From assembly GCA_017387565.1 (NCBI GenBank), contig JAFOEY010000032.1, positions 1 to 64,000 on the forward strand: a stretch of 64,000 nucleotides of DNA, given 5' to 3'. The notes under the pieces are model-generated. The model was given only the letters and a program-made list of their open reading frames with translations. It was not told where the DNA came from and did not search any database. The DNA is from Lachnospiraceae bacterium (GTDB lineage Bacteria > Bacillota > Clostridia > Lachnospirales > Lachnospiraceae). Numbering within the stretch: position 1 is the first letter of the stretch; each line of letters starts with the position of its first letter. Shown one piece after another: positions 1 to 8,359 of this stretch. A program made the translations under genes and the position numbers.

Positions 1-1
1 A

Positions 2-220
2 TATTATCTGAAAAATCATGAAGTAAATGCTGTATTTCATTATATCCCATTGCATTCTGCACCGGAAGGAATACGTGCAGGAAGATTTCACGGGGAAGAT
101 GTATATACAACGAAAGAAAGTGAAAGATTAATTAGACTTCCCTTATATTATGGAATAACTTCGTCAGAAGTAGAATATGTGGTTGAACAGATCAAACATT
201 TTTTTGAAAGCAGGAGATGA
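2..220 (+). CDS. WecE-like sugar aminotransferase, C-terminal end (partial)
   Basis: This is the last 72 codons of a gene that begins before the window. The visible protein contains HYIPLHSAP, GRFHGED and RLPLYYG, which resemble the C-terminus of the WecE/RffA branch of DegT/DnrJ/EryC1/StrS aminotransferases. Those PLP enzymes put an amino group on C4 of a dTDP-4-keto-6-deoxy sugar. The PLP lysine lies outside the window, so activity cannot be judged. The stop codon overlaps the next reading frame, so the two genes are probably co-translated. The product would feed a 4-amino-4,6-dideoxy sugar into the polysaccharide made here (inference). Confidence 0.8.
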   Translation, partial: YYLKNHEVNAVFHYIPLHSAPEGIRAGRFHGEDVYTTKESERLIRLPLYYGITSSEVEYVVEQIKHFFESRR

Positions 221-222
221 GT

Positions 223-1428
223 ATGGCAAAAATAATGGTAGTTGCCGGGGGGGATTGGCAAATTGAACTCATAAAAAAAGCTAAAGCAATGGGACATTAT
301 GTAATATGCTCAAATTTATATGAAGCTTCCCCGGCTTTTAAATATGCAGATGCATGTGAAGTGGCAAATGTTCTTGATAAAGAAAAAAATCTGGAAATAG
401 CTAGAAAATATATGCCGGATGCAGTTGTTACAGATCAAAGTGATATAGCGGTTCCTACAGTCGCATATGTTAATGAGAAATTAGGATTAAGGGGTATTGG
501 AATAGATAAAGCTAACATATTTACTGATAAAACATTGATGCGGCAATTGTGTAAAGAAAGCGGTTTGCCGGTTCCTGATTTTAAAATATGTTTGACTGTG
601 GATGACGCAAAAGACATGCTGAAAAAGCACGGAAAAATAATTATTAAACCAATTGATAGCCAATCAAGTCGTGGGGTTTATACAATTACCTCACAAAATC
701 AGTTAGAAGAGAAATTTCAAGATACCCTTTTATATTCTAATCGAAGAAAAGAAATATTGGCAGAAGAGTATATTTCTGGTGATGAGTTCACAATAGATGG
801 TTTGGTTGTTGATGGAGTACATTACCCTCTTTGTATATCAATAAAAGAAATGTATAAAGAAAATCCTAATGTTTCAAAAGTTCAGACTTATACATATTCC
901 CATCCTGTATATGACTATGATTTGTTGAGAAAGACAAACAAATCATTAATTGAAAATATTGGGTTACCATTTGGATTAACTCATTCAGAATATAAATTTA
1001 GTAATGGGAAATTTTATTTAATTGAAGCCGGAGCCAGAGGCGGGGGAAGTAATTTATCAGCCAAAATAGTTCCATTTATGTCTGAAGTGGATAACTATGA
1101 ATACTTGATAAAACAAGCATTGGGAGAACCTGTAAATGTGTCGTTATTATATTCATTAAATCTTCCTCAGGATAAATGTGTTGTAATGAGATTTTTCGAT
1201 TTTGGTGAAGGAATTGTTAGAAATCTCAATGGATTAGATTATTTAAAAAATATGCCTGGATTATTAGATTATCAATTGGATATAAAAAAGGGGGATGTTC
1301 TTAAAATACCTAAATATGGACGATTGAGACCGGGACATTTTATTGTAAGTGGAAGTACATATGATGAAGCTCAACAAAGAGCTGATAGTATATTGAAAGA
1401 AGTATATATTACATTTGAGGATAGGTAA
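223..1428 (+). CDS. ATP-grasp carboxylate-amine ligase family protein
   Basis: A soluble 401-residue protein of the ATP-grasp superfamily (carbamoyl-phosphate synthase/biotin carboxylase-like), which activates a carboxylate with ATP and joins it to an amine or thiol. Seen: an N-terminal nucleotide-fold start (MVVAGGDWQ), a central ATP-binding segment IIIKPIDSQSSRGVYTI, a later EEYISGDEFTIDG, and the metal/substrate segment IEAGARGGGSNLS. ATG at 223 was chosen over ATG 217 because CAGGAG at 211-216 is correctly spaced only for 223. It sits between a sugar aminotransferase end and a GT2, so it may attach an amino acid or acyl acid to an amino sugar (inference). The substrate is unknown. Confidence 0.75.
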   Translation: MAKIMVVAGGDWQIELIKKAKAMGHYVICSNLYEASPAFKYADACEVANVLDKEKNLEIARKYMPDAVVTDQSDIAVPTVAYVNEKLGLRGIGIDKANIFTDKTLMRQLCKESGLPVPDFKICLTVDDAKDMLKKHGKIIIKPIDSQSSRGVYTITSQNQLEEKFQDTLLYSNRRKEILAEEYISGDEFTIDGLVVDGVHYPLCISIKEMYKENPNVSKVQTYTYSHPVYDYDLLRKTNKSLIENIGLPFGLTHSEYKFSNGKFYLIEAGARGGGSNLSAKIVPFMSEVDNYEYLIKQALGEPVNVSLLYSLNLPQDKCVVMRFFDFGEGIVRNLNGLDYLKNMPGLLDYQLDIKKGDVLKIPKYGRLRPGHFIVSGSTYDEAQQRADSILKEVYITFEDR

Positions 1429-1429
1429 A

Positions 1430-2389
1430 ATGAAAAAAGAATTGGTGAGTTTTGTGATTCCGTGTTATAACTCAACTTCTACTCTGGATGATGTTGTCAA
1501 AGAAATTGATGATACGATGAGAGAGAAACTTTCGCAATTTGATTATGAAATAATTTTAGTCAATGACTGTTCCCCAAATGGGACGACTTTTCAAAAAATA
1601 TGTGAAATAGCAAAAAAAAAGAGCTTTGTTAGAGGAATAGATTTGGCGCGTAATTTTGGGCAACCTTCAGCAGTTATGGCAGCATTAAATCATGCAAAAG
1701 GAGATTATGTTGTTTGTGGGGACGATGATGGGCAGACACCATTTTCGGAATTGCCAAAATTTTTTCAAAAGATTGAAGAGGGATATGATGCAGTAGAAGC
1801 AAAATTCATACAACATGAAAAAAGATCCTTGTTTCGTAAATTTGGTACTTTTGTGAATGAGAGTATGCAATCATGGCTTATTGATAAGCCACGTGGTGTC
1901 GTACTGACTACATTTTGGGTAATCAGAAGATTTGTAGCTGATGAGATGTGTAAATATCCTAATTCTCATCCTTATTTAGGAGGTTTAATTTTACGAAGCA
2001 CAAAAAATGTTTGTAATGTTGAAGTGAAAAAAAATGAACGCCTTAGAGGAAAGTCCGGATACAATATCAAAAAAATGGTTGAACTTTTTTTGAATGGATT
2101 TACTACATTTTCTGCAAAACCCTTGCGAATGGCAATGACAATTGGTATTTTAGTAGGGGCAAGTGGTGTTTTATTCGGTTGTTTCACAGTAATTCGAAAA
2201 ATCATGAATCCGGCAATTAGTGCAGGATATAGTTCATTGATGGCTGTTATATTAGTTTTATTTGGAATTTTATTTGCTATGCTTGGTGTTTTTGGAGAAT
2301 ATATTGGGCAGACATACATTGCCTTGAATCAAGCTCCGCAGTATGTAGTCAGGGAAAAAATAAATTTTGAAGAAGAAAAAAATGATTAG
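1430..2389 (+). CDS. GT2 family glycosyltransferase with two C-terminal membrane helices
   Basis: A 319-residue GT-A enzyme of the DPM1/GtrB/ArnC type, which usually transfers a sugar from a nucleotide donor to undecaprenyl phosphate. Seen: VSFVIPCYNS at the N-terminus, the donor-binding VNDCSPNG, the metal-binding CGDDDGQTP and, in the last 90 residues, two hydrophobic helices followed by FGEYIGQTYI, typical of this subgroup. ATG 1430 is preferred to the in-frame TTG at 1415 because GAGG at 1417-1420 is spaced for it. It overlaps the next gene by 8 bases. It may load the modified amino sugar of this module onto the lipid carrier (inference). Confidence 0.8.
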   Translation: MKKELVSFVIPCYNSTSTLDDVVKEIDDTMREKLSQFDYEIILVNDCSPNGTTFQKICEIAKKKSFVRGIDLARNFGQPSAVMAALNHAKGDYVVCGDDDGQTPFSELPKFFQKIEEGYDAVEAKFIQHEKRSLFRKFGTFVNESMQSWLIDKPRGVVLTTFWVIRRFVADEMCKYPNSHPYLGGLILRSTKNVCNVEVKKNERLRGKSGYNIKKMVELFLNGFTTFSAKPLRMAMTIGILVGASGVLFGCFTVIRKIMNPAISAGYSSLMAVILVLFGILFAMLGVFGEYIGQTYIALNQAPQYVVREKINFEEEKND

Positions 2390-3344
2390 AAAACACGAAT
2401 CTTATGGTGGATTTCAGCCATTGGAATTGAAATTAGAAACAGATTATTATGCTTCTATATCTAAACATGTATTAAAATATAATTCTGCGAAGGCCGCTTT
2501 AAATGCCCTTTTGTGCAATAGAAGCTTTTCGCGATTATATATTCCTTATTACTTGTGTCCTAATGTATGCAATGAATTAGAAAGCCATAGTATTCAAATT
2601 ACTTACTATCATATTGATAACAATTTGTTGCCTATTTTAGATGACTTGGATGATGGTAGTTGGGTGTATATTGTCGATTATTTTGGTGTTATGGACGAGC
2701 GAGTCGATAATTATATGAATTCGCACAGTACATATAACTTTATTTTGGATAATTGTCACTCATTCTTTCATAATCCGAATCAATCTGTTTGTATTTATTC
2801 TTGTAAAAAGTTTTTTGGAGTTCCAGATGGAGCCTATTTGATTACAGATGATTTAATAGAGGAACAACCTGAATTAACATCAGCAAGTTATTATTCAGAT
2901 TATTTGTTGAAGTGTTTAGAGGAAGGAACAAATTCCTGTTATGAAAGAAAGAAGGAAGTTGACGCTTTATTAGGAAAAAACTATGCGGGAATGTCTAGAT
3001 TGGCAGATTTATTGATGCATTCTATTGATTATGATTACGTGAAAAAAAGACGTATTTCTAATGCGGATGAATATGAAAAGGCATTCAATAATATTAATAA
3101 AATTAAAGTTGACATTGGTTCCATTCCATATATGTATCCCTTAAATATAGGAAAAAATATAAAATTACATTTGATTGAAAATAAGATTTTTGTTCCCACA
3201 TTATGGAAACATTGTTTAGATGAAAGCTTTTATGATACCATAGAATACGATCTGACTGAAAATACTATTTTTCTTCCTGTAGACCAACGGTATGATAAAG
3301 AAGATATTCTTTATATTATTTCAATAATAAAACAATATATATAG
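2382..3344 (+). CDS. divergent DegT/DnrJ-like PLP-fold protein
   Basis: A 320-residue protein that resembles a shortened fold-type-I sugar aminotransferase. Seen: NSAKAALNALL near residue 35 (the SGT-A-AL position of the family), LDNCHSFF (matching the PLP-contacting ED-AH-S segment), and CIYSCKKFFGVPDGAYL, where one of the lysines would hold PLP. Typical DegT proteins are 370-400 residues, so this one is short and lacks the usual C-terminal signature. It could be a true aminotransferase for an unusual keto-sugar or a non-catalytic relative. ATG 2382 was preferred to TTG 2367. It overlaps the preceding GT2 and is followed after 6 bases by the aldolase. Confidence 0.6.
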   Translation: MIRKHESYGGFQPLELKLETDYYASISKHVLKYNSAKAALNALLCNRSFSRLYIPYYLCPNVCNELESHSIQITYYHIDNNLLPILDDLDDGSWVYIVDYFGVMDERVDNYMNSHSTYNFILDNCHSFFHNPNQSVCIYSCKKFFGVPDGAYLITDDLIEEQPELTSASYYSDYLLKCLEEGTNSCYERKKEVDALLGKNYAGMSRLADLLMHSIDYDYVKKRRISNADEYEKAFNNINKIKVDIGSIPYMYPLNIGKNIKLHLIENKIFVPTLWKHCLDESFYDTIEYDLTENTIFLPVDQRYDKEDILYIISIIKQYI

Positions 3345-3350
3345 GTGATT

Positions 3351-4388
3351 ATGAAAATATTAGATGCAACTATTAGGGATGGCAGTTATGCTGTTGATTT
3401 TAAATTCACATGTAACGATGTGAAACATATTTGCGAAAGATTAGAAAAACTTAATATAGAATATATTGAAATTGGGCACGGACAAGGTTTAAATGCGAGT
3501 TCAGTCGAACATGGATTGGCATTGCATACTGATGTTGAGTACATGAATGCTGCAAGAGAAGTGTTAGTTAATTCAAAATTTGGTTTTTTTTGTATTCCAG
3601 GCATAGCACGGCTGGCTGATCTTCAATTGGCAAAAGATGGTGGATGTTCATTTGTTAGAATTGGTGTAAATGCAGATCAACCTCAAAAAGCTGAAGAGTA
3701 TATTAAATGTGCAAAAGCATTAGGATTAACCGTGATGGTTAATTATATGAAATCTTATATAGTTGCTCCTGATGTATTCGCCCAAAACGCTGCATGGGCA
3801 TCAAGTCTAGGAGCAAAGTATATTTATATTGTTGATTCGGCGGGAACAATGTTGCCTAATGACATAAAGGAGTATTATGAGGCAACTAGAAAATTAACTT
3901 CATGCAAAATAGGATTCCATGGACATAATAATTTAGGGTTGGCTGTATCGAATAGCGTATATTGTGCAGAGCTAGGCTTTGATATGATTGATACCACTTT
4001 GCAAGGGCTGGGTAGGAGCCTTGGAAATGCATCTACGGAAATGACTATTATGACATTGAAAAAAATGGGATACAAGATTGATACAGATATTCCTAGATTG
4101 TTAGAGTATGGCTATGTATCTCTTCGAGATATTATTGGAGGAAAAGTAATTAATCCGCTTGATTTTATTTGTGGTTATGCAGGATTTCATTCGAGCTATA
4201 TTAAGGATATTTATAGATGTTGTAACGAAAAACAAGTGGATCCACTTAGATTAATTATTGCATATAGTGAAAAAAACAAAACAGATATGGATTATTCGTT
4301 ACTATGCCAGATAGCTGATACTTTGCCGACAGATACGGAAGACAATCCTTATACATGTAGAGATTTTTTTTCAAAAACAAGCGATTAA
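3351..4388 (+). CDS. DmpG/HMGL-like (DRE-TIM) aldolase
   Basis: A 345-residue TIM-barrel enzyme of the DRE-TIM metallolyase group, closest by eye to 4-hydroxy-2-oxovalerate aldolase (DmpG). Seen: LDATIRDGSY (the Arg-Asp metal/catalytic motif), the metal ligands in HGHNNLGLAVSNS and the glycine loop LQGLGRSLGNASTE. The usual catabolic partner, acetaldehyde dehydrogenase, is absent, and the gene sits among sugar-modifying enzymes. It may therefore make or cleave a small hydroxy-keto acid used to decorate a sugar (inference). ATG 3351 was chosen with the AGGTG just upstream; GTG 3345 is an alternative. Confidence 0.75.
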   Translation: MKILDATIRDGSYAVDFKFTCNDVKHICERLEKLNIEYIEIGHGQGLNASSVEHGLALHTDVEYMNAAREVLVNSKFGFFCIPGIARLADLQLAKDGGCSFVRIGVNADQPQKAEEYIKCAKALGLTVMVNYMKSYIVAPDVFAQNAAWASSLGAKYIYIVDSAGTMLPNDIKEYYEATRKLTSCKIGFHGHNNLGLAVSNSVYCAELGFDMIDTTLQGLGRSLGNASTEMTIMTLKKMGYKIDTDIPRLLEYGYVSLRDIIGGKVINPLDFICGYAGFHSSYIKDIYRCCNEKQVDPLRLIIAYSEKNKTDMDYSLLCQIADTLPTDTEDNPYTCRDFFSKTSD

Positions 4389-4421
4389 ATTATGTATGAA
4401 TATAAAATTTAGGAGGAAAAT

Positions 4422-5417
4422 ATGTTAAATAACAAAACAATTTTAATTACAGGTGGAACAGGATCATTTGGTCATCATTTTGTAGATTATATTCTTGCGC
4501 ATTATAATCCACAAAAGATTATTATTTACTCAAGGGATGAGTATAAGCAGTTTATTATGGATAATGAGTATAAAGAATATAGGGATGTGTTGAGATTTTT
4601 TATTGGAGATGTAAGGGATGAATCTAGATTACGGATGGCGTTACATGGGGTTGATTATGTGATTCATGCAGCCGCCCTGAAACAGGTTCCTGCATGCGAG
4701 TATAATCCTAACGAAGCTATTAAGACAAATGTAAATGGAGCAATGAATGTCATTAATGCTTCTTTGGAAGCCGGAGTGAAAAAAGTGGTTGCTCTATCAA
4801 CTGATAAGGCAGTCAATCCAATTAATTTATATGGTGGTACTAAGTTGGTTTCCGATAAACTGTTTTGCGCTGCCAATGCATATTCCGGTGGAGATGGAAC
4901 CAGATTTTCAGTTGTACGATATGGAAACGTTGCCGGTAGCAGGGGGTCAGTTATTCCTTTCTTCCAGAATATCATTGATAACGGCGGGAAGGCACTGCCT
5001 ATTACAGACTATCGAATGACAAGATTTTGGATCAGCCTGGAAGAAGGTGTGAAATTAGTCATAAAAGCCCTTGAAGAATCACGTGGAGGAGAAACTTTTA
5101 TATCCAAAATTCCGTCTTTCAAAATAACTGATTTAGCACAGGCAATGCTTCCCGGATGTGAAATGCCGGAAGTTGGAATAAGAGAAGGTGAAAAACTCCA
5201 TGAAATAATGGTTACGAAAGAAGATTCGATGCACACCTATGAATATGATAAACATTATATTATATACCCTAATTATAATTGGTGGGGCAAAAAGGATATT
5301 ATTCCGGGTGGAAAATTAGTGGAACCGGAATTTGAATATAGTTCGGGAACAAATAAGGAGTGGTTATCAGTGAAGCAGATACAGGAATTATTAAAAACTG
5401 ATTTGGATAAACATTAG
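4422..5417 (+). CDS. pseB: UDP-GlcNAc 4,6-dehydratase (inverting), pseudaminic acid step 1
   Basis: A 331-residue extended SDR enzyme. PseB removes water from UDP-GlcNAc and inverts C5 to give the UDP-4-keto-6-deoxy-L-AltNAc precursor of pseudaminic acid. Seen: NAD(P)-binding GGTGSFG at residues 11-17, SRDEYKQF, and the active-site string STDKAVNPINLYGGTK holding Asp128, Lys129, Tyr137 and Lys141. The length matches soluble PseB rather than the large membrane FlaA1/CapD type. A perfect AGGAGG lies at 4411-4416. It is followed after 23 bases by pseC, the usual pairing. Identification as PseB rather than a retaining relative rests on this pairing and the rest of the pathway. Confidence 0.9.
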   Translation: MLNNKTILITGGTGSFGHHFVDYILAHYNPQKIIIYSRDEYKQFIMDNEYKEYRDVLRFFIGDVRDESRLRMALHGVDYVIHAAALKQVPACEYNPNEAIKTNVNGAMNVINASLEAGVKKVVALSTDKAVNPINLYGGTKLVSDKLFCAANAYSGGDGTRFSVVRYGNVAGSRGSVIPFFQNIIDNGGKALPITDYRMTRFWISLEEGVKLVIKALEESRGGETFISKIPSFKITDLAQAMLPGCEMPEVGIREGEKLHEIMVTKEDSMHTYEYDKHYIIYPNYNWWGKKDIIPGGKLVEPEFEYSSGTNKEWLSVKQIQELLKTDLDKH

Positions 5418-5440
5418 TATAATTTGTTTGGAGAATGGAA

Positions 5441-6637
5441 ATGGAAACACTGGCAGTAAACGGTGGAAAACCGGTACGGGATAAAAAAATATTTTATGGA
5501 CATCAATGGATAGATGAATCAGATATAGAAGCAGTTGTGGGGATTCTAAAAAGCGATTATTTAACATGTGGTCCGGCTGTTGACAAAATGGAAGAACAAT
5601 TAGCGGAATATACAGGTGCGAAATATGCTGTTGCGGTATCAAGTGGAACCGCAGCGCTTCATTGTGCCTGTATTGCAGCTGGAATCGGTCCGGGAGATGA
5701 AGTTATAACCACTCCATTAACGTTTGCCGCTAGTGCAAATTGTGTACTATATTGTGGTGGAAAGCCTGTTTTTGCTGATATTAATCCTGATACATACAAT
5801 ATTGATCCTATCAGTATTGAACAGCATATCACCAAGAATACGAAAGCCGTGATTGCAGTGGATTTTACGGGACAAGCTGTTCAGAGTGATGAGATAAGGG
5901 CAATATGTGATAAGCACCATTTGGTCTATATTGAAGATGCAGCCCATTCCATAGGAACTGAATATAATGGGCAACGTGTGGGAAATTTGGCTGATATGAC
6001 GTGCTTTAGTTTTCATCCGGTTAAAACGATTACCGGAGGAGAAGGAGGAGCGGTATTAACAAATAGTGAAGAATTATATAAAAAAATAGTTCTTGCGCAT
6101 ACACATGGAATTACTCATGATTTAGAGCTGATGGAAGGTGCACCTCATGAGGGACCGTGGTATTATGAACAAATATCATTGGGCTATAATTACCGTATCA
6201 CTGATTTTCAGGCTGCGCTCATAACAAGCCAGATGAAAAAGATAGACTTTTTTAAAAAAAGAAGGCAGGAAATTGTAAGGATGTATGATGAAGCATTTGC
6301 TTCTGTAGAAGAATTAATACTTCAACAGGAGATAGCGGAATCTGATACCTGCAGACACTTGTATATTATTCAACTGAATTCTGAAAAACTCACCTGTACA
6401 AGAAGAGAGTTTTTTGATGCCATGAGTGCAGAAAATATACAATGTCAAATTCATTATGTACCAGTTTACTGGTTTCCATATTATAAACACCTTGGATATG
6501 ATAAAGGATTATGTCCGAATGCGGAAAAGGTCTATAACGGAATTATGAGTATTCCTTTATATCCTCAAATGAGTGATGAAGATGTTTACGATGTCATTGC
6601 GGCTGTGAAAAAAATTGTTTCTTATTACAGAATATAA
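5441..6637 (+). CDS. pseC: UDP-4-amino-4,6-dideoxy-L-AltNAc transaminase
   Basis: A 398-residue DegT/DnrJ/EryC1/StrS aminotransferase that aminates C4 of the PseB product. Seen: SSGTAALHCA around residue 68 (phosphate binding), TTPLTFAASANCVLYCGG, IEDAAHSIG near 165, FHPVKTITGGEGG with the PLP lysine at about 195, and HYVPVYWFPYY near the C-terminus. These agree with PseC. ATG 5441 was chosen because TTGGAG at 5428-5433 is spaced for it; ATG 5435 is too close to the ribosome site. It lies directly between pseB and the aldo/keto reductase, with short gaps indicating an operon. Confidence 0.9.
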   Translation: METLAVNGGKPVRDKKIFYGHQWIDESDIEAVVGILKSDYLTCGPAVDKMEEQLAEYTGAKYAVAVSSGTAALHCACIAAGIGPGDEVITTPLTFAASANCVLYCGGKPVFADINPDTYNIDPISIEQHITKNTKAVIAVDFTGQAVQSDEIRAICDKHHLVYIEDAAHSIGTEYNGQRVGNLADMTCFSFHPVKTITGGEGGAVLTNSEELYKKIVLAHTHGITHDLELMEGAPHEGPWYYEQISLGYNYRITDFQAALITSQMKKIDFFKKRRQEIVRMYDEAFASVEELILQQEIAESDTCRHLYIIQLNSEKLTCTRREFFDAMSAENIQCQIHYVPVYWFPYYKHLGYDKGLCPNAEKVYNGIMSIPLYPQMSDEDVYDVIAAVKKIVSYYRI

Positions 6638-6660
6638 ATCATAAGGAATAGGGAGAAAAA

Positions 6661-7554
6661 ATGGAATTAGCAATTGGAACAGTTCAGTTTGGAATGAATT
6701 ACGGAGTGTTTAATCAAGAAAAAAAAGATGTTGATTATTGCATCCGATGTCTGGATTATGCAACTCAGAATGGAATTAACGCTATTGATACTGCGACAGC
6801 TTATGGGATCGCCGAACAGGTTACGGGTAAATTTTTAAAAAAAAGAACTATTTCACGTGAAAAACTGTTTGTAAGTACAAAACTATTACCCAATATACTG
6901 GATGATTATGAGCAGAAGGATTATGTGGCAATCATACGTGACAATCTGATTAAATCGTTGCAGGTACTAAATCTTGACTATGTGGATGCGTATTTTTTGC
7001 ACAGTTCACGTTATGCACACCGACCGGATATATTAGCCGCTCTGGAAGAAGTAAAAAAAGAAGGACTGGCCTGTCACGTTGGCGTTTCTGTTTATGATAC
7101 AGACGAAGCGATTGCGTGTATAAAAAGCCCATTTGTTGATTATATTCAAGCTCCATATAGTGTTTTTGACCACAGAATGAAAGAAAAGAATGTATTTAAA
7201 ATGTCACAGCAAAACGGATGTACAACTGATACACGTACAGCTTTTGTGAAGGGATTAATCCGGTTGTCTGTTGATGAAGTTCCGGATTATTTGGCTGATG
7301 CAAAGCCCATTTTAGATAAGCTTGATCAGATTTGCAAAAAGACGGGTTATACTAGGATTGAACTGGCACTGAATTACATTAAACGTGAAAAAGAAATAAA
7401 TCATTTGGTATTTGGTATCCGCGATTTAGAGCAGTTACAGGAAGATATTGCGGCTTTTGATAAAGATGTTTCAGAAGATGTCTTAGATCTTTTGGATCAG
7501 GAATTTACAGATATTGATACGAATATTGTTATTCCGAGTTTATGGAAGAAATAG
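6661..7554 (+). CDS. aldo/keto reductase
   Basis: A 297-residue NAD(P)H-dependent aldo/keto reductase. Seen: LAIGTVQFGMNYGV at the start, IDTATAYGIAEQ with the family's Asp and catalytic Tyr, DYVDAYFLHSS with the active-site His region, and the C-terminal cofactor segment VFGIRDLEQLQED. It is not one of the six core Pse enzymes, but it stands inside their operon between pseC and the cytidylyltransferase. It may reduce a keto-sugar or an acyl substituent to give a pseudaminic acid variant (inference). It starts after GGGAG at about 6649. Confidence 0.85.
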   Translation: MELAIGTVQFGMNYGVFNQEKKDVDYCIRCLDYATQNGINAIDTATAYGIAEQVTGKFLKKRTISREKLFVSTKLLPNILDDYEQKDYVAIIRDNLIKSLQVLNLDYVDAYFLHSSRYAHRPDILAALEEVKKEGLACHVGVSVYDTDEAIACIKSPFVDYIQAPYSVFDHRMKEKNVFKMSQQNGCTTDTRTAFVKGLIRLSVDEVPDYLADAKPILDKLDQICKKTGYTRIELALNYIKREKEINHLVFGIRDLEQLQEDIAAFDKDVSEDVLDLLDQEFTDIDTNIVIPSLWKK

Positions 7555-7570
7555 AGAGGCAGAAGCAAAG

Positions 7571-8335
7571 ATGGATAATTTAGTATTAATTCAGGCGAGG
7601 TGCGGTTCTACACGTTTTCCGAATAAAGTGTTGGCTGATTTATCTGGAAAAACAGATATTGAATGGGTGATAGAGCGGGTAAAAAGAAGCAAAAAAGTCG
7701 ATGAGGTAATGGTAATTACATCAATCGAAAAAAATAATCTGCCGCTTATTCAAATTTGTGTAGAAAAAGGAATAAGGATATTTGTGGGTTCGGAAGAAGA
7801 TGTGTTAGATCGTTATTATCAAGCTGCAAAGCTGTTGAAACCGAAGAATGTCATTCGCATAACGGCAGATTGTCCGCTTTTCGACTGGAGATATTTGGAT
7901 ATGGCAATCGAAGAAATGGAAGAAGATACTGACTATTTAGCAGAACTGACAGAAACATTTCCGGATGGATTGGATATAGAAATAATAAGATTTGATGTGC
8001 TGGAGAAAGCATGGAAAAATGCTGAATTACAATCGGAAAGAGAACATGTGACCCAATACGTAAGGAAACACCCTGAAGTCTATAAATTACAAAATCTGGA
8101 ATGCCCGATTCGGAATATAGGAACAAAGCGATGGACACTAGATGAAGATTCTGATTATGAAATGATTAGTAAAGTATATGAACATTTTGTAAGCCAGAAA
8201 AAGGAAGATTTTGTTACCGAGGATATTTTAAGGTATCTGGAAGAACATCCGGAAATTGAAGCACTGAACAGCAGCATTAAAAGGAATGAAGGGTTGGCAA
8301 AATCTTTGGCAAACGATTATATAATAAAAAGATAA
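7571..8335 (+). CDS. spsF: SpsF-family cytidylyltransferase, probable CMP-nonulosonate synthetase
   Basis: A 254-residue nucleotidyltransferase of the SpsF/acylneuraminate cytidylyltransferase group. Seen: LIQARCGSTRFPNKVL at residues 5-20 (the nucleotide-binding loop), GSEEDVLDRYYQAA, the metal-binding RITADCPLFDW and the FPDGLDIEII segment followed by SEREHVTQYVR. This family activates nonulosonic acids with CTP, and no other CMP-sugar synthetase is visible in the window, so it most likely fills the PseF role. ATG 7571 gives the family N-terminus; the longer frame opening at 7514 overlaps the aldo/keto reductase and adds nothing conserved. Confidence 0.8.
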   Translation: MDNLVLIQARCGSTRFPNKVLADLSGKTDIEWVIERVKRSKKVDEVMVITSIEKNNLPLIQICVEKGIRIFVGSEEDVLDRYYQAAKLLKPKNVIRITADCPLFDWRYLDMAIEEMEEDTDYLAELTETFPDGLDIEIIRFDVLEKAWKNAELQSEREHVTQYVRKHPEVYKLQNLECPIRNIGTKRWTLDEDSDYEMISKVYEHFVSQKKEDFVTEDILRYLEEHPEIEALNSSIKRNEGLAKSLANDYIIKR

Positions 8336-8359
8336 TGCTTTGGAAAAGAGGATCGGATT

